A stretch of 64,000 bases of DNA, from positions 62,001 to 126,000 of the forward strand of contig CAWGOT010000014.1 of assembly GCA_963824275.1 (NCBI GenBank). The letters run 5' to 3'. The notes under the pieces were generated by a model. It saw nothing but the letters and a program-made list of their open reading frames with translations. It did no database searches and was not told the origin of the DNA. This document shows, piece after piece, positions 9,827-20,255 of this stretch (positions are counted from its first letter, which is position 1; each line of letters opens with the position of its first letter). Position numbers and translations under genes: made by a program. Source of the DNA: JANXQG01 sp963824275. GTDB taxonomy: Bacteria > Planctomycetota > Planctomycetia > Pirellulales > Thermoguttaceae.

Positions 9827-11989
9827 TCACTTAACGACCACGATTTCGACATCCCCCTGGCGGCGAAGCAGTTCCATGCCAACGTCATTAGGAAGCCGTT
9901 CTAACGCGAGATCGACAATTGCGCTGCCCACGCGGAGATTATGAATCCACACGCGGCGCAGGGATTCAGGCAACACCGACCGCGTCAGGCGGATCTGGGG
10001 GATCGTAGCATCGATCGAAAGCCCCATGACGGATTGGAGAAGCGAAAACACGCCGGCGGCGGCCCAACTCTGCGGGCGCAAGCCACAGGGTATAAGGTCG
10101 GCCCCTCGCCGGCACGACGCTCAAACCCGCAAAACAACTCGGGCATGCGGTGCAGGTCGACGAAGGCGCTGACACCGAACAGACCTTGGACGATCTTGAG
10201 GACATGACGTTTCAGTCCGTAGCGGGCAAGCCCGGCGGCGAGGATCGCATTGTCGTGCGGCCACACGGAACCGTTATGGTACGACATGGGATTGTAGCGG
10301 ACTTCGGTGGTCGGCACAGTTCGCACTCCCCACCCGGAAAAGGACGACTCGTCCAATAACGTATCGGCAAGTCGCTCGGCGTGCCGGTGGGCGGCGATTC
10401 CCGTGAATAGGCAATGGCCGGGGTTGGAGCTGCGCACGCGGCAAGGTCGCTTTCGGCCATCGATGGCGGAAGCGTAGGTGGACAATTCTTCGCACCAGAA
10501 GACGTCGATGAACCGCTGCCGAAGTTGCTCGGCCTCGCACAGGAGTGCCGCCGTTCGATCATCGTGGCCGAGGACGCGTGCCAGTCGTGACGCGGCGCGT
10601 TTCGCGGCGTAGACGTAACCCTGGACCTCGCAGAGCGCCACGGGGCCTTCGGCCAGCGAACCGTCGGCGTAGAACACGGAATCGACCGAGTCTTTCCATC
10701 CCTGAACGCTCAAGCCCTGGGGGGAGCGGCGGCAATATTCAACGAAACCGTCGCCGTCGGCATCACCGAAGCGGTCGATCCAAGTCAAGGCGGCCTCGAT
10801 GTTGGGCCAAATGGACTGAATGAACGCCCTGTCGGCAGTGCGTTCGTAATAGTCCCCGGCCAGCATTACAAAGAGCGGCGTGGCATCCACGCTGCCATAG
10901 TAGCGTCCAAAGGGAATTTCCCCGAGTGCGGCCATCTCTCCGCGGCGGCTTTCATGGAGGATCTTCCCGGGCTCGGCATCCTGCGCGGAATTGCTTTCGG
11001 TAGCCTGGCAGGCCGCCAGATAGCCGAGAACGCCACGAGCCAACATGGGACTGACCCACAGATACTCCAGGGCCGTAATGATCCCGTCGCGCCCGAACAC
11101 GGTGCTGAACCAGGGGACCCCCGCATAGGGATAGTCTCCATAGGACGTGCGGGTCGTCATCAGGTGCAAGTCGGCCGAAGAGCGGTCGAGCCAGTCATTA
11201 AATTGGGCATTGGACGTATGGATGGCGGCTTCGGAATCGCGCAAGTCGTTCAACTCGGCGGCCGCGGCCTCCGCAGCGTTCGAAAACGGCAGGAGCGGGC
11301 AGTCTTCGGCGATGGGCTCGCAGCACACGGTCACAAAGTAGGACTTCTCCTCATGCGGCTGCAACGTGTCGTGGAAACGGGCTCGCCCCGCCGTCAACTC
11401 GTAGGGGGCGGGATCGCAGCGGACCAACGTCCGCCGCAGTTGATCGTCCAAGCCGCGGTAGTTAAGCCGCACGTGGTCTGCGCCTATTTCCGCCGGCAGG
11501 AATTCGCCGCGGCGCGCGGACCATGCCGCGGACCTCGAAAATGTCGGCGAAATCCGCTTCGAAGAGCACATCGAACGACAGTTCGACAGATCGCAACGCA
11601 TAGTTCCGCGCTCGCAACCGCTCGTAACAGGCCCCGTTCCAAAGAAAGCAACAACGAGATACGTGCACCTGGTCGCGCGGCAACGTAATCTGCCCGTCTA
11701 CGGCAATGTCGGGATTGGTCAGATCAACCTCCAGCATCGCATTGTCTTGACGAACCGTCGAACTTAAGAGCAGGGGCCGATGTCCCAGGAGCCGCAATTC
11801 CAGCCGGCTCAGGTACCGCGTCCCCTCGTGATACAATCCCTGCTCGCCGCGGCCGATGCGATGCATGTCGCCGGCGCGATCAAAGACCGCGAATGTCTCG
11901 CCGTGTTTGAGCACGCGGGTATGTTCGCCGAGCCGCGCCGCCGACGCCAGAATGTAGAACTGATCTTGGACCTGGATGATTTCCTGCAT
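9827..11989 (-). CDS. Amylo-alpha-1,6-glucosidase-type glycogen debranching protein, frameshifted
   Basis: About 720 residues after joining frames near 11520 and 10075. The N-terminal domain (QFYILASAARLGEHTRVLKHGETFAVF ... GLYHEGTRYLSRLELRL) is the 'glycogen debranching N-terminal' fold; the rest is an (alpha/alpha)6 barrel with PYAGVPWFSTVFGRDGIITAL, RRGEMAALGEIPFGRYYGSVDATPLF and YHNGSVWPHDNAI. These families remove alpha-1,6-linked glucose. The ATG at 11989 follows GGGGAAGG, and its start lies inside the 3' end of the glycosyltransferase gene, so the four genes 14081 to 9827 look like one operon. Confidence 0.82.
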
Positions 11990-13028
11990 GTCGGACCGCC
12001 TTCCCCGTGTCGATGAGTCGCTCGTACAATTGCACGTAATTCTCCGCCATGCGCGCCGCGCAAAAGCGACTCTCAAACTCTTGACGGCAGCGTCTCCGGC
12101 TCAGTGAAGAAACTCGTTTCACGGCTTCTACGGCCTCGTCGATCTCCTGGCAGATAAAGCCCGTCGTGCCGGGCGCGATGATTTCCGGCACCGACCCATG
12201 GTTCCACGCCACCACCGGCGTGCCGCAAGCGAGGGCTTCGATCATTACCAGTCCGAAGGGTTCCGGCCAATCGATGGGAAAGAGCAATGCATAAGCATTT
12301 CCGAGAAACGCGTCCTTCTCGCCCTCGCCGATCTCTCCCACAAATTCTATGTCACTGCCGCTTAGCAAGGGACGGATGGATTGCTCGAAATAGTCTTTGT
12401 CGACGGAGTCGATTTTGGCGGCGATCTTCAGCGGCATGCCGGCACGTCGTGCGATGGCGATCGCGCGATCGGCGCGTTTCTCCGGCGAAATCCGCCCGAG
12501 AAATACCAGATATTTTCCGCGTTCAGGATGAAACGCGTAAAGCCCGTCGGGCAACCCGTGATAGACGGTCCGCTGCCAGTTGATCCACGGCAAGGGCGAC
12601 CGCTGCGCGTCCGAGATCGAAACCACGGGAGGATCGGCGAAACGACGATAGAGGGGAACGAGGTCGGGAAGATCCAACCTGCCGTGCAAGGTCGTAAGGT
12701 GCGGCGTCTCAGACAAGCGGCTGAGAGGAAAGTGCAGATAATCAATATGGAAATGAATCACGTCAAACTCAGCCGCGCACTCCCGGACCTGGTCGAGTTG
12801 CAGGATGTGATAGCATAGCCGGTCAAGGCAGGCGGGATCCAATCGGAGCGACCGGGGACAAGCCGGGACCAAACGAGCCCGCGTTTTCGAATCGCCGCTT
12901 GCAAAGAGAGTTACGGAGTGACCCTGACGCACAAGCTCCTCCGTCAAGAACGATACCACGCGCTCCGTGCCGCCGTAGCCCTCCGGCGGAACGCTTTCAT
13001 AGAGCGGTGCAACCTGGGCTATTCGCAT
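11880..13028 (-). CDS. Glycosyltransferase family 4
   Basis: 382 residues. Starts with the GT-B motif MRIAQVAPLYESVPPEGYGGTERVVSFLTEEL; the C-terminal Rossmann half has YLVFLGRISPEKRADRAIAIAR and the donor-site WPEPFGLVMIEALACGTPVVA (E-x7-E). This subgroup of GT4 proteins is often found with debranching or trehalose genes; substrate not predictable. Start ATG at 13028 has GGGAAAG upstream. Its reading frame runs 110 bases into the next gene, unusually long, so the natural stop may have been lost by a frameshift near 12010. Confidence 0.8.
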   Translation of the reverse strand: MRIAQVAPLYESVPPEGYGGTERVVSFLTEELVRQGHSVTLFASGDSKTRARLVPACPRSLRLDPACLDRLCYHILQLDQVRECAAEFDVIHFHIDYLHFPLSRLSETPHLTTLHGRLDLPDLVPLYRRFADPPVVSISDAQRSPLPWINWQRTVYHGLPDGLYAFHPERGKYLVFLGRISPEKRADRAIAIARRAGMPLKIAAKIDSVDKDYFEQSIRPLLSGSDIEFVGEIGEGEKDAFLGNAYALLFPIDWPEPFGLVMIEALACGTPVVAWNHGSVPEIIAPGTTGFICQEIDEAVEAVKRVSSLSRRRCRQEFESRFCAARMAENYVQLYERLIDTGKAVRHAGNHPGPRSVLHSGVGGAARRTYPRAQTRRDIRGL

Positions 13029-13052
13029 ATTATGTTCTTTCCCTGCGTGGTC

Positions 13053-13537
13053 TCACTGCGAATCGTGGCTTCCCCGCGGCGACTTGTCAGGATCAGGGGG
13101 CGTGATCTTACGCAGCACTCGCTCGGCGAAATCAACATCGCGCCTTTGTCGCTCGAGCAGCGCTGCGCTTCGGCGTCGTGGGTCGCGGCAATCGTCGCTT
13201 CGTACTCGCCGCGAAGGCTCCTCTGTTCCGCTTGCACGACGGAAATGACCCCATGATCGCCGTGTCCTTCCCGCAGGAGCCGCATGATTTCCTCGCCCAA
13301 TGCGGACGCGACGGCTTCTTTGAACCCCGGCTCCGCCCCATGGATCGCGATAATCTGCTCCAGAAATGCGGTATTTCCCGCCAAATCATCCGCCAGCCTG
13401 CGACAAATGATCGCGAGATCCTCGTTGCTGACTTGGGACGCCGCGGCGTACAAATCGTCGCGCCCGCTGTACGTCGTGGCCGCCAACAAGCGGAGTCGTA
13501 AGATGGTCTCTGGATCTAAGGAATGTGGTCGTATCAT
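13053..13537 (-). CDS. DUF2383 (PA2169-type) ferritin-like four-helix protein, frameshifted
   Basis: About 160 residues. LDPETILRLRLLAATTYSGRDDLYAAASQV is the family opening; the middle (LADDLAGNTAFLEQIIAIHG...EEIMRLLREG) supplies further helices. One frameshift near 13165 separates the C-terminus, which resumes in another frame as ALLERQRRDVDFAERVLRK and ends at a TGA at 13053. These proteins are linked to general stress; no metal ligands are established for the family. The adjacent DUF892 gene encodes another ferritin-like bundle, a recurring pairing. Confidence 0.75.
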
Positions 13538-13560
13538 CTTAGCGTACGAGGGTGTTGTTC

Positions 13561-14081
13561 TCAACCTTGGGCCGCCTCGGCCCGGACATTGATGCGTTCT
13601 TCGGCCAACTGAGTCAGCCGTTGGTCGGTCTCTTTCTCTTCGTCGAGGGTCGTTTGCAACAGGCGGGCCACATTCGTTATGCCCGAGACGCTGCGCAAAG
13701 GTCCGTGCCGAACCGTAACTGGCGATTTCGTAATGTTCCACGCGTTGTGCGGCCGCAATCAAGGCAGCATCCCTGAACGTCGAAGTCGCCGACCGCGTCC
13801 ACGATCTCCGAGCCTTCTTTGATGAGGCCCTTCATGGCGTCGCACGTCTCGCGGGCGACCGACCTGCCCAGGTCGACGAACGCTTGCTCCAAGCGGGAAA
13901 CATGCCGCCTGGTCTGCTCCAAGTGCGTCCGAAATGCCTGCGCGAGGGCCGGCGAAGTCGCCGCGTCGGCCATAGTAGGGATCGCCTCGCATAGCCGCTG
14001 TTCGGCATCGTAAAGGTCCTTGAGTTCGAAGAACAAGAGGTCATCGAGCGTATCTAAATGGACATTAAAGAACATTCCCAT
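13561..14081 (-). CDS. DUF892/YciE-type ferritin-like protein, frameshifted
   Basis: About 172 residues with shifts near 13765 and 13690. The N-terminus has the DUF892 signature LDDLLFFELKDLYDAEQRLCEAIPTM, then LEQTRRHVSRLEQAFVDLG, and after the shift AAAQRVEHYEIASYGSARTFA and LLQTTLDEEKETDQRLTQLAE, with the acidic and His residues expected of a diiron-type bundle. YciE-like proteins are stress-induced. The ATG at 14081 follows AAGGGAG. First gene after a strong sigma-54 promoter match at 14136-14152 and probable leader of the operon reaching to 9827. Confidence 0.8.
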
Positions 14082-14135
14082 GATCGGGACTCCCTTGGTT
14101 GGCAGGGTGTCAGTTGCTGGAACGTTAACCAAGTC

Positions 14136-14152
14136 TGCATATTCCGTACCAA
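14136..14152 (-). promoter_or_regulatory. Sigma-54 promoter match upstream of the DUF892 operon
   Basis: Minus strand TTGGTACGGAATATGCA, with GG and GC ten bases apart and two deviations from TTGGCACG-N4-TTGCA. Predicted start near 14124, 43 bases before the ATG at 14081. It diverges from a second match at 14450 on the plus strand. Confidence 0.6.
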
Positions 14153-14208
14153 GCGATGCGCGCTATGATTCGGCCTTGGGCACGCTCCGTAAACTCCTTT
14201 CGAAACAG

Positions 14209-14276
14209 TAGCCCGAGCGGGAATCGAACCCACTAACGCCCCCTATTCGTTCAGGGCTCGCCAGATTTAACGGGCT
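14209..14276 (-). other. tRNA-like relic (intact T-arm, degenerate 5' half)
   Basis: On the minus strand the last 27 bases read as a T-arm (GTGGG TTCGATT CCCGC) and a 7-base 3' acceptor strand TCGGGCT plus A. A matching 5' strand AGCCCGT begins 68 bases upstream with one mismatch. The D-arm and anticodon arm do not fold properly and no CCA follows, so this is a relic or an attachment-site remnant rather than a working tRNA. Confidence 0.35.
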
Positions 14277-14328
14277 AAGGTCGAAAATTAGACGATAAAG
14301 TGGACGAAATGCAATCGGTGCGCCATCC

Positions 14329-14363
14329 GCCGAAACATCCCGCGATCCACGGGATAATTCGGC
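14329..14363. promoter_or_regulatory. 35-bp interrupted dyad between divergent sigma-54 promoters
   Basis: GCCGAA-AC-ATCCCG, a 7-base centre, then CGGGAT-AA-TTCGGC. Twelve of fourteen arm positions pair. It lies about 180 bases from one -24 element and 90 from the other, the usual distance for an enhancer-binding activator site serving both promoters. Confidence 0.4.
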
Positions 14364-14449
14364 AGATACCAATGTTGCCCGCGACATCGAATCGCCGCTG
14401 TGGTTCCCTTGCAAACCCTATGCCACCGCCGGCGGCTGTTCGCAGAGAG

Positions 14450-14466
14450 TTGGCATCAGATTTGCT
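14450..14466 (+). promoter_or_regulatory. Sigma-54 promoter match upstream of small membrane genes
   Basis: TTGGCATCAGATTTGCT, GG-N10-GC exact, with TTGGCA and TTTGCT halves nearly perfect. Predicted start near 14478, just before the ATG at 14491. Confidence 0.55.
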
Positions 14467-14490
14467 CATTCGCTGAACACTCCTGCCTGG

Positions 14491-14672
14491 ATGAACGATA
14501 CCGACAGAATGTCAATCTGGGCGCTGTCGCAAGTCAACTGGTTCGCGACCTCAGTTATCTGGTGCTAAAGCGCAACCTGTCCGGTTTGCCCTCCGCATTG
14601 CTGGGGCTGGCAGCCTGGTTCGTCGTCTCCCTTGGTCTATGGGAATTATTCTGCGCGGCGGGCGTGCTATGA
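14491..14672 (+). CDS. Possible small holin-like membrane protein, frameshifted
   Basis: About 60 residues if one shift near 14512 is allowed: MNDTDRMS, then NLGAVASQLVRDLSYLV and a hydrophobic segment LPSALLGLAAWFVVSLGLWE. The SQLVRDLSYLV stretch resembles the helix before the membrane segments in small holin-family envelope proteins. Its stop overlaps the next ATG as ATGA, which argues that it is real. The ribosome site is weak. It could instead be a leader of the DUF3147 gene. Confidence 0.4.
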
Positions 14673-15095
14673 GGGTCCGCGTGAGACTGGTAGGAATCAG
14701 AGAAACCAAAGCGCACGAGTATCTCGTCCGTTTCTTTGTTGGCGGGCTGATCACGGTGGCGGCGGGGCTGATCGCCGAAATATACGGGCCGGTTATCGGC
14801 GGCCTCTTCTTGGCGTTCCCGTCGATTCTTCCAGCCAGCATAACTCTGGTTCAACGGCACGCAGAACAAGAAGAGCGTGGGAAGAACTACAGGCTAAGGG
14901 AACGCATCGCCCACCAGGCAGCAGGCGTGACCGCGGCCGGCACGACCTTGGGCGGCGGGATTATTGTGCTTTGCAATCACCATCTGGGCCTGCGCCCGCA
15001 TGCCGCCCTGGATCGTGCTCTCGTTGGCAACGCTCGTGTGGATTGCGGTCAACGTAAGCGTTTGGCGGTGGCGGGGGGGTTGTGCCCGGCACTGA
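14669..15095 (+). CDS. DUF3147 membrane protein, frameshifted
   Basis: About 141 residues. EYLVRFFVGGLITVAAGLIAEIYGPVIGGLFLAFPSILPASITLV is the DUF3147 core: two membrane segments with the GPVIGGLFLAFPSI motif. A shift near 14972 puts the last membrane segment (MPPWIVLSLATLVWIAVNVS) in another frame, ending at a TGA at 15093-15095. Function unknown. Cotranscribed with the small gene before it by ATGA overlap and probably sigma-54 dependent. Confidence 0.7.
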
Positions 15096-15151
15096 GAACG
15101 AATGGCGTTAAGGGCATGCACTGACCGGCCGCGCAGGCGTCGCCGTCTTAA

Positions 15152-17829
15152 TTAAGAAGAACAATATCCATTGCCCGTCGCGGCGGTCGCAAGCTGCTCG
15201 ACCCGTTCGATGAGTTCTTCCCGGTTGATCGGCTTGCTCAGGTAACCGTCCATGCCTGCGTCCAGACAACGTTCGGCATCGCCAGTCAGCGCATGCGCCG
15301 TCAGGGCGATAATCGGCACGCGGGCCTTCTTGGGGTCCGCGAGGCTGCGGATCGCTCGGGTGGCTGCCAAACCGTCCATGACCGGCATCTGAACGTCCAT
15401 GAGCACTACGTCGAAATCTTGCCGGTCCAGGGCTTCCACCGCCTGTCGCCCATCGCGAGCAAGCTGCACGAAATGTCCACGTGCGTTGAGAATATAGGCG
15501 AACACCTTCTGGTTCGCCGGAGTATCCTCCGCTAACAGGACTCGCAGCAATCGTGACGGAGGTTCGGGCACCGCGTACTCGTGGTCGGCGGTGGGTTGGG
15601 ATGGGGCGGTCTCGGGCACCCTGGACTGATGGTCGGCCTGTTCTTGGATCCCCAACGCCTCGGCGATTATGTTGAACAAGGCGGACTGCGAGACGGGCTT
15701 TTCCAAGCTCAGCGCGCCACCTCCTGACAGCGCTGGGCTTGAGCGAGGCGTTCCGATGCCGAGAACATCAGAATGACCTGGCCCGCCAGCTTGGCATCGT
15801 TTCGCAGCCACTCGGTCAGGGTGAATCCGTCGATCCCGGGCAGCGCGGCGTCTGCCAGGATGAAACGGAAGTTCCGCCCTTCACTGGCGGCCTGGTGGGT
15901 TTTGGCCAACGCGGTCGGCACGTCGTCGGCCGAGTCCGGTTTCATCGACCACCGCCGGAGGAGCTCAACCAGCACGCGACGGCTGACCGGATTCTCGGCA
16001 ACGACCAGGATCGGCAAGTCGCACAGGGATTCCTGGCGGACCGCGGGCGGCCCCGGCTCTTTCTCGACTCCGTCTTGCAGACGCAATCGTGTCGTGAAAC
16101 GGAAGCTGCTCCCGTGGCCCAACTGGCTCTCAACCCAGATCCGCCCGCCCATCAGTTCGACCAGGCGGCGGGTGATGGTCAGCCCCAGGCCCGTGCCGCC
16201 ATATTGACGTGTGGTCGAGGGATCTGCCTGGGTGAACGACGTGAAGATCCGCTCTTGATCCTCCGGAGCGATGCCAATGCCCGTGTCGGCCACGACAAAC
16301 TGTACGATTATGTTCTCCCCTTCGGATGCCTCGACGGTCGCACTCACAGCCACCGCGCCCTTGGCTGTGAACTTGACGGCGTTTCCCACCAGGTTCACCA
16401 GCACCTGTCGCAAGCGCAAGGGATCGCCCACGAGCCGAGTCGGCACGTTGCCCAGGTCGCAGACCAATTCCAGGCCTTTCTCGTAGGCCGGAACACCGAG
16501 CGTCTTGACGACCTGCTCCACGTTCTTGCCAAGGTCGAACGGTGTCGATTCAAATTGGAAGCCGCCCGCCTCGATCCGCGAAAGGTCGAGGATTTCGTTG
16601 ACCAGCGTCAGCAGGCTGTCGGCCGATTGCTTGGCGGTTTGCAGATAGTCGCGGAGGGTGGCCGACAGTTCTTCGCCGAGTGCCAGGTCCGTCATGCCGA
16701 TAATGGCGTTCATCGGCGTGCGCAACTCGTGGCTCATGTTGGCGAGAAACTGAGTCTTGGCTGCATTGGCGGACTCGGCAGCTTCCTTCGCGGCCTTCAA
16801 CTCGTGCTCCGCGCTTGCGGTCGGTAATGTCGCGGGCGATCGTCGAGGCCCCGATGATCCGGCCGCTGCGGTCCTTTACGGGGGACACGGTCAAGGAAAT
16901 ATCGATCCGCCTCCCGTCCTTGGTCACCCGCAGCGTTTCCATTTGCTCCACGCCCTGGCCATTGCGCACGTACGTCAGAATCTGCGTTTCCTCCTGGAGC
17001 CGCTCCGGCGGCAGCAGGATGGTGACCGATCGGCCGATAACTTCCTCCGCTTGGTAGCCGAATAAACGCTGGGCTCCGGCATTCCACGTCTGGATAATGC
17101 CATTGAGGTCTTTCGAGAGGATTGCATCGTCGGAGGATTCCACGATCGCCGCCAGCCGCGCTTGCAGTCTCTCGGCCTGTTTGCGCTCCAGAAGATAACG
17201 TTGCACAAAATAGCTGAGCGTCGCGACCATCCCCAGGCCCAAGGCGAGGGCGAAGAGCGTCGTGAGAACGGCTGCCCAGTAGCCTCGCCGGGATAGTCGC
17301 TCTCGGGCCACGAGCAGATCCCGTTCCTCCTGCCGCATATCCTCGACCTGCGCAGGATCGCGTCCATGAGATTCTTGTCTTTGCGGTTCAAAGCGATCGG
17401 TCGGGCACCCTCGGGGCCTTGCTTCCTTGCGGCAATGGCCTGGTCCAGTTCCTTCAACTTGGCCGAGATCTGTTCTTCCAGGACACGGATGCGGGCCTGT
17501 TGGCGGGGATTGTCCGCGGTCAACTGCTTCAGTCGCCGGACTTTGTCTTCGATGGCGGCAGCGGCGGCATGGTACGGTTCGAGAAAGCTCTCATCGCCCG
17601 TGATTAAGTAGCCGCGTTGGTTTGTCTCGGCTTCCTCCACCGTCGAGTCTGCACCTTCGATCGCAGTCAAGACCTCGTTGGTGTGGGCGATCCAAGCGCA
17701 ACTTCGCTGTAATTGAATTGTGTTCCAATACTCCAGTCCAGCGGTAAGGATGAGCACGGCTGCCACCGGGCCCGCACCAAGCGCAATCAACCTGGCGTCC
17801 GTGTGGCTGGCAGGCGCGGTCTTTTTCAT
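15152..17829 (-). CDS. CHASE3-PAS hybrid histidine kinase with two receivers, frameshifted
   Basis: About 890 residues in four frames joined near 17335, 16810 and 15720. Order: membrane segment (~residues 17-35), CHASE3 periplasmic domain (HTNEVLTAIEGADSTVEEAETNQRGYLITGDE), second membrane segment, PAS domain (IVESSDDAILSKDLNGIIQTWN), HisKA with H-box FLANMSHELRTPMNAIIGM, HATPase (DTGIGIAPEDQ, GGTGLGLTI), a first receiver with Asp in ILADAALPG and a second with VVLMDVQMPVMDG and LSKPINREEL. It senses an envelope or redox signal through CHASE3 and relays phosphate, possibly to the lone Hpt protein at 20210-20578. Preceded by a near-perfect sigma-54 promoter. The linker before the last receiver contains the DHEYAVPEP repeat peptide. 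Confidence 0.85.
15570..15585. repeat. Palindrome with TACT loop, copy 2
   Basis: ACCGCG-TACT-CGTGGT, with one G.T pair, in the linker between the two receivers of the hybrid kinase. Flanks match copies 1 and 3 (CGGGC before, TCGGCGGTGGG after). It encodes DHEYAVPEP on the minus strand. Confidence 0.5.
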
Positions 17830-17908
17830 GTTGCCGACAATGGATGTTACCTAAGTTGACGAGAGTGCTGGGGGCACTCGATTCAGGGGACAATAGCCCC
17901 TTTACTTC

Positions 17909-17925
17909 CGCAATTACCGTGCCAG
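17909..17925 (-). promoter_or_regulatory. Sigma-54 promoter match upstream of the CHASE3 kinase
   Basis: Minus strand CTGGCACGGTAATTGCG: only the last base departs from YTGGCACG-N4-TTGCW. Predicted start near 17897, about 70 bases before the ATG at 17829. Confidence 0.75.
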
Positions 17926-17965
17926 CCACGAATGACCGCCGGTGACGAGACCTTGCGAAGCGGGA

Positions 17966-17982
17966 TCGGCATTGGATTTGCG
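17966..17982 (+). promoter_or_regulatory. Weak divergent sigma-54 match upstream of a TPR remnant
   Basis: TCGGCATTGGATTTGCG, with correct GG-N10-GC spacing and a good -12 half but a poor -24 half. It diverges from the kinase promoter 40 bases away and points at the gene remnant at 18034-18276. Confidence 0.35.
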
Positions 17983-18033
17983 TTGCTCCTATCCGGGCCG
18001 TACGTGCGGCCAGGTCAGCGACAGTTCATTTAA

Positions 18034-18276
18034 GAAAGGGAAAGAGCAATAGAGAAGGCATCAGCCGACAAGCCCAACTCCGCGGCCGACCATTTCCTTT
18101 TGGGTTATCAGTACTTAATGACTGGGGCACGGGACAATGCGAAAACTGAATTCGCGGAGGCCGTGAAATTGACTCCGAACGACAAGCTTGCCAGTCATTA
18201 TTCGCAGCAGCTCCAATCCAACTCGCCGCTCACGCCCCCGCAAATGGCGACCAAGCCTGGTAGTGACGCGCGGTGA
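18034..18276 (+). pseudogene. C-terminal remnant of a TPR protein
   Basis: 80 open codons with no start, opened by a TAA at 18031. The translation contains a TPR-like repeat, SAADHFLLGYQYLMTGARDN followed by AKTEFAEAVKLTPNDKLASH, then a polar tail ending in SDAR. The HFLLGYxYL..G..D.A..EF..AVKL.P.D arrangement is that of planctomycete TPR proteins. The 5' part appears to be missing, so this is most likely a decayed gene. Confidence 0.55.
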
Positions 18277-18646
18277 CGGCACAACCAGGCAACGGGCATT
18301 CACACGGTCCAGTCCTCTTTTCTTGACTGCATCACAACCACGTTGGCGTTTTTCGGTTCGCGATGAGCGGGGAAACGCCATTCTGGGGCTTGGATGTTGA
18401 TAGGCGCTGCAATCTCTTCATTCCGCAAGGGGCTGTACGCGCGCGTCAGTCCGGTTTTCGAAACACCCTACTGGACGCCATTCGGCAAAAAAGGTCACCG
18501 CCGGGCTTTTCTCGCGTTGAGGGACATACCTATACTAGGAATAACGGCGCTCGCAGATCTCCCCCTTTTCGCGTGGGAGGTTCGCGATTTTTGGGATCAG
18601 AAAACTAACGGGTCTTCGGGATCTTGTTTGTTTGAGGGAATAAATC
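18277..18646. other. Gene-free interval before the sigma-54 activator
   Basis: 370 bases. No coding frame is convincing. A TATACT at about 18531-18536 could be a -10 element but its -35 is poor. Nothing else stands out. Confidence 0.35.
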
Positions 18647-20255
18647 ATGCCTTCGCTCTTGATCGTGGACGATGATCGAAGCATTATCCGCATTTTCCAA
18701 CGCTGCTTTGAAAACTCGGACATTACGGTACTTTCGGCCATGTCGGGCGCCGAAGCCCTACGAGTAATGAACGATTTGTCGCCCGACGTCGTGATTCTCG
18801 ACATTATGTTGCCTGACTTGAGCGGTTTGGCCACTGGCGAAGAGATCCACCGCCGGAAACCGTCGATTCCTATCGTCTTTATTACCGCCTCGCAGACCTG
18901 CGACACGGCGATCGAATCGATGCGACTGGGCGCCATGGACTACCTGGTCAAACCTCTCGATATGGCAAAGATCCACGAGGTGGTTGGTCATGCGGTGGGG
19001 ATCAGCAAGCTGATTCAGGTGACGGCGGCCAACGGCGGATCGGCGAGTGCGGGCACGGCGGGTTCGTCACCGGCCTCCGCCGAAACCATGATCGGAAATA
19101 GTCCGGCCATGCAGCAGGTCTATAAGGCGATTGGCCGGGTCGCCGATCAGAACATCAACGTAGTCATCCGAGGAGAGAGCGGGACGGGGAAAGAGCTCGT
19201 CGCTCGATCGATTCATCAGCACAGCAGCCGGGCCGGAAAGAAGTTCCTGGCGGTAAACTGTGCGGCAATTCCCGAGTCGCTCTTGGAAAGCGAGCCTCTT
19301 CGGTCACGAAAAAGGGGCCTTTACGGGGGCCGTGGGCCAGCGGATCGGGAAGTTCGAAGAATGCGATGGCGGCACCCTTTTCCTTGACGAGGTCGGGGAC
19401 ATGCCGCTTCTCATGCAAAGCAAGGTCCTCCGCGCCATTCAAGAGAAGGAATTTCAGCGCGTGGGCGGAAATCAGACGGTCCGGTCGGACGTTTGGATTG
19501 TCGCGGCAACGAACCGCGACATCGACGCCATGGTTGCCGCGGGAGAATTCCGCGCCGACTTAAGTTTTCGCCTGAGTGGATACACGATCGTCTTGCCCCC
19601 TTTGCGCGAACGCCGCGAGGACATCCCACTCCTCGTAGATTATTACATCCGAGTGTTCAATTCCGAAATCGGCAAGGCAATTTCCGGCGTCGCCCCGGAG
19701 ACCATGGAACGCTTGCAGCATTACACCTGGCCGGGGAATATCCGCGAATTGCAGACGGTTCTCAAACACACGATGCTGCACGCGATCGGCCCCATTCTGG
19801 TACCGGAGTTCCTGCCGCAGCATTTGCGCGACTTTGCCTGGCGCACGTCCCCACCGCCGCCGCAGTTTGCTGTCCCGGCGGACGAAATACCCGCCCCGGA
19901 ACTTGCGACTGCGGATCGGCCGTCCGAGCACCGCCGCGCTGCTTTTGATGACTTTATCGCAGAACAACTGCGCAGCGGGACCGACTCTCTACACGCCGAT
20001 AGCGTCAAGTACATGGAGTCGATTCTCTTGCCGCACGTGCTTCGTTACACCGAGGGCAATCAATCACGGGCAGCGTCGCTCCTGGGAATTACGCGGGGCT
20101 GCCTGCGACGTAAACTGCGGCTTTATGGAATTATGATCGACGCCGCAATCGCCATTCGGGACCCGGCGCAAAGACGCCAGGAGAACTGGCCATGGCACAG
20201 GGCACGAACCTATAGGCCGACCTTGGCGTCTTTTGTCGTCGACTGGGATATATAG
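18647..20255 (+). CDS. Sigma-54-dependent response regulator (NtrC family), frameshifted
   Basis: About 535 residues. Receiver: LLIVDDDRSIIRIFQRCF, phosphoacceptor in VVILDIMLPDLSG, VFITASQ and LVKPLD. AAA+ domain: Walker A GESGTGKE, the sigma-54 contact loop GAFTGA, Walker B GGTLFLDEVGDM, and RLSGYTIVLPPLRERREDI. C-terminal Fis-type helix-turn-helix: NQSRAASLLGITRGCLRRKL. A single extra C near 19295 (in GAGCCTCTTCGG) breaks the frame between ESLLESE and LFGHEKGAFTGA; everything else is intact. It should activate sigma-54 promoters such as those listed in this window. Its 3' end overlaps the convergent Hpt gene by 46 bases. Confidence 0.88.

Noticed and set aside
14209..14276. A functional tRNA gene
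   Set aside because: T-arm and acceptor are good but D-arm and anticodon arm do not form and no anticodon loop with T33 is present.
18392..18408. TTGGATGTTGATAGGCG, spacing of a sigma-54 promoter before the NtrC-type gene
   Set aside because: The -12 half (AGGCG) does not fit TTGCW and it lies 240 bases from the gene.
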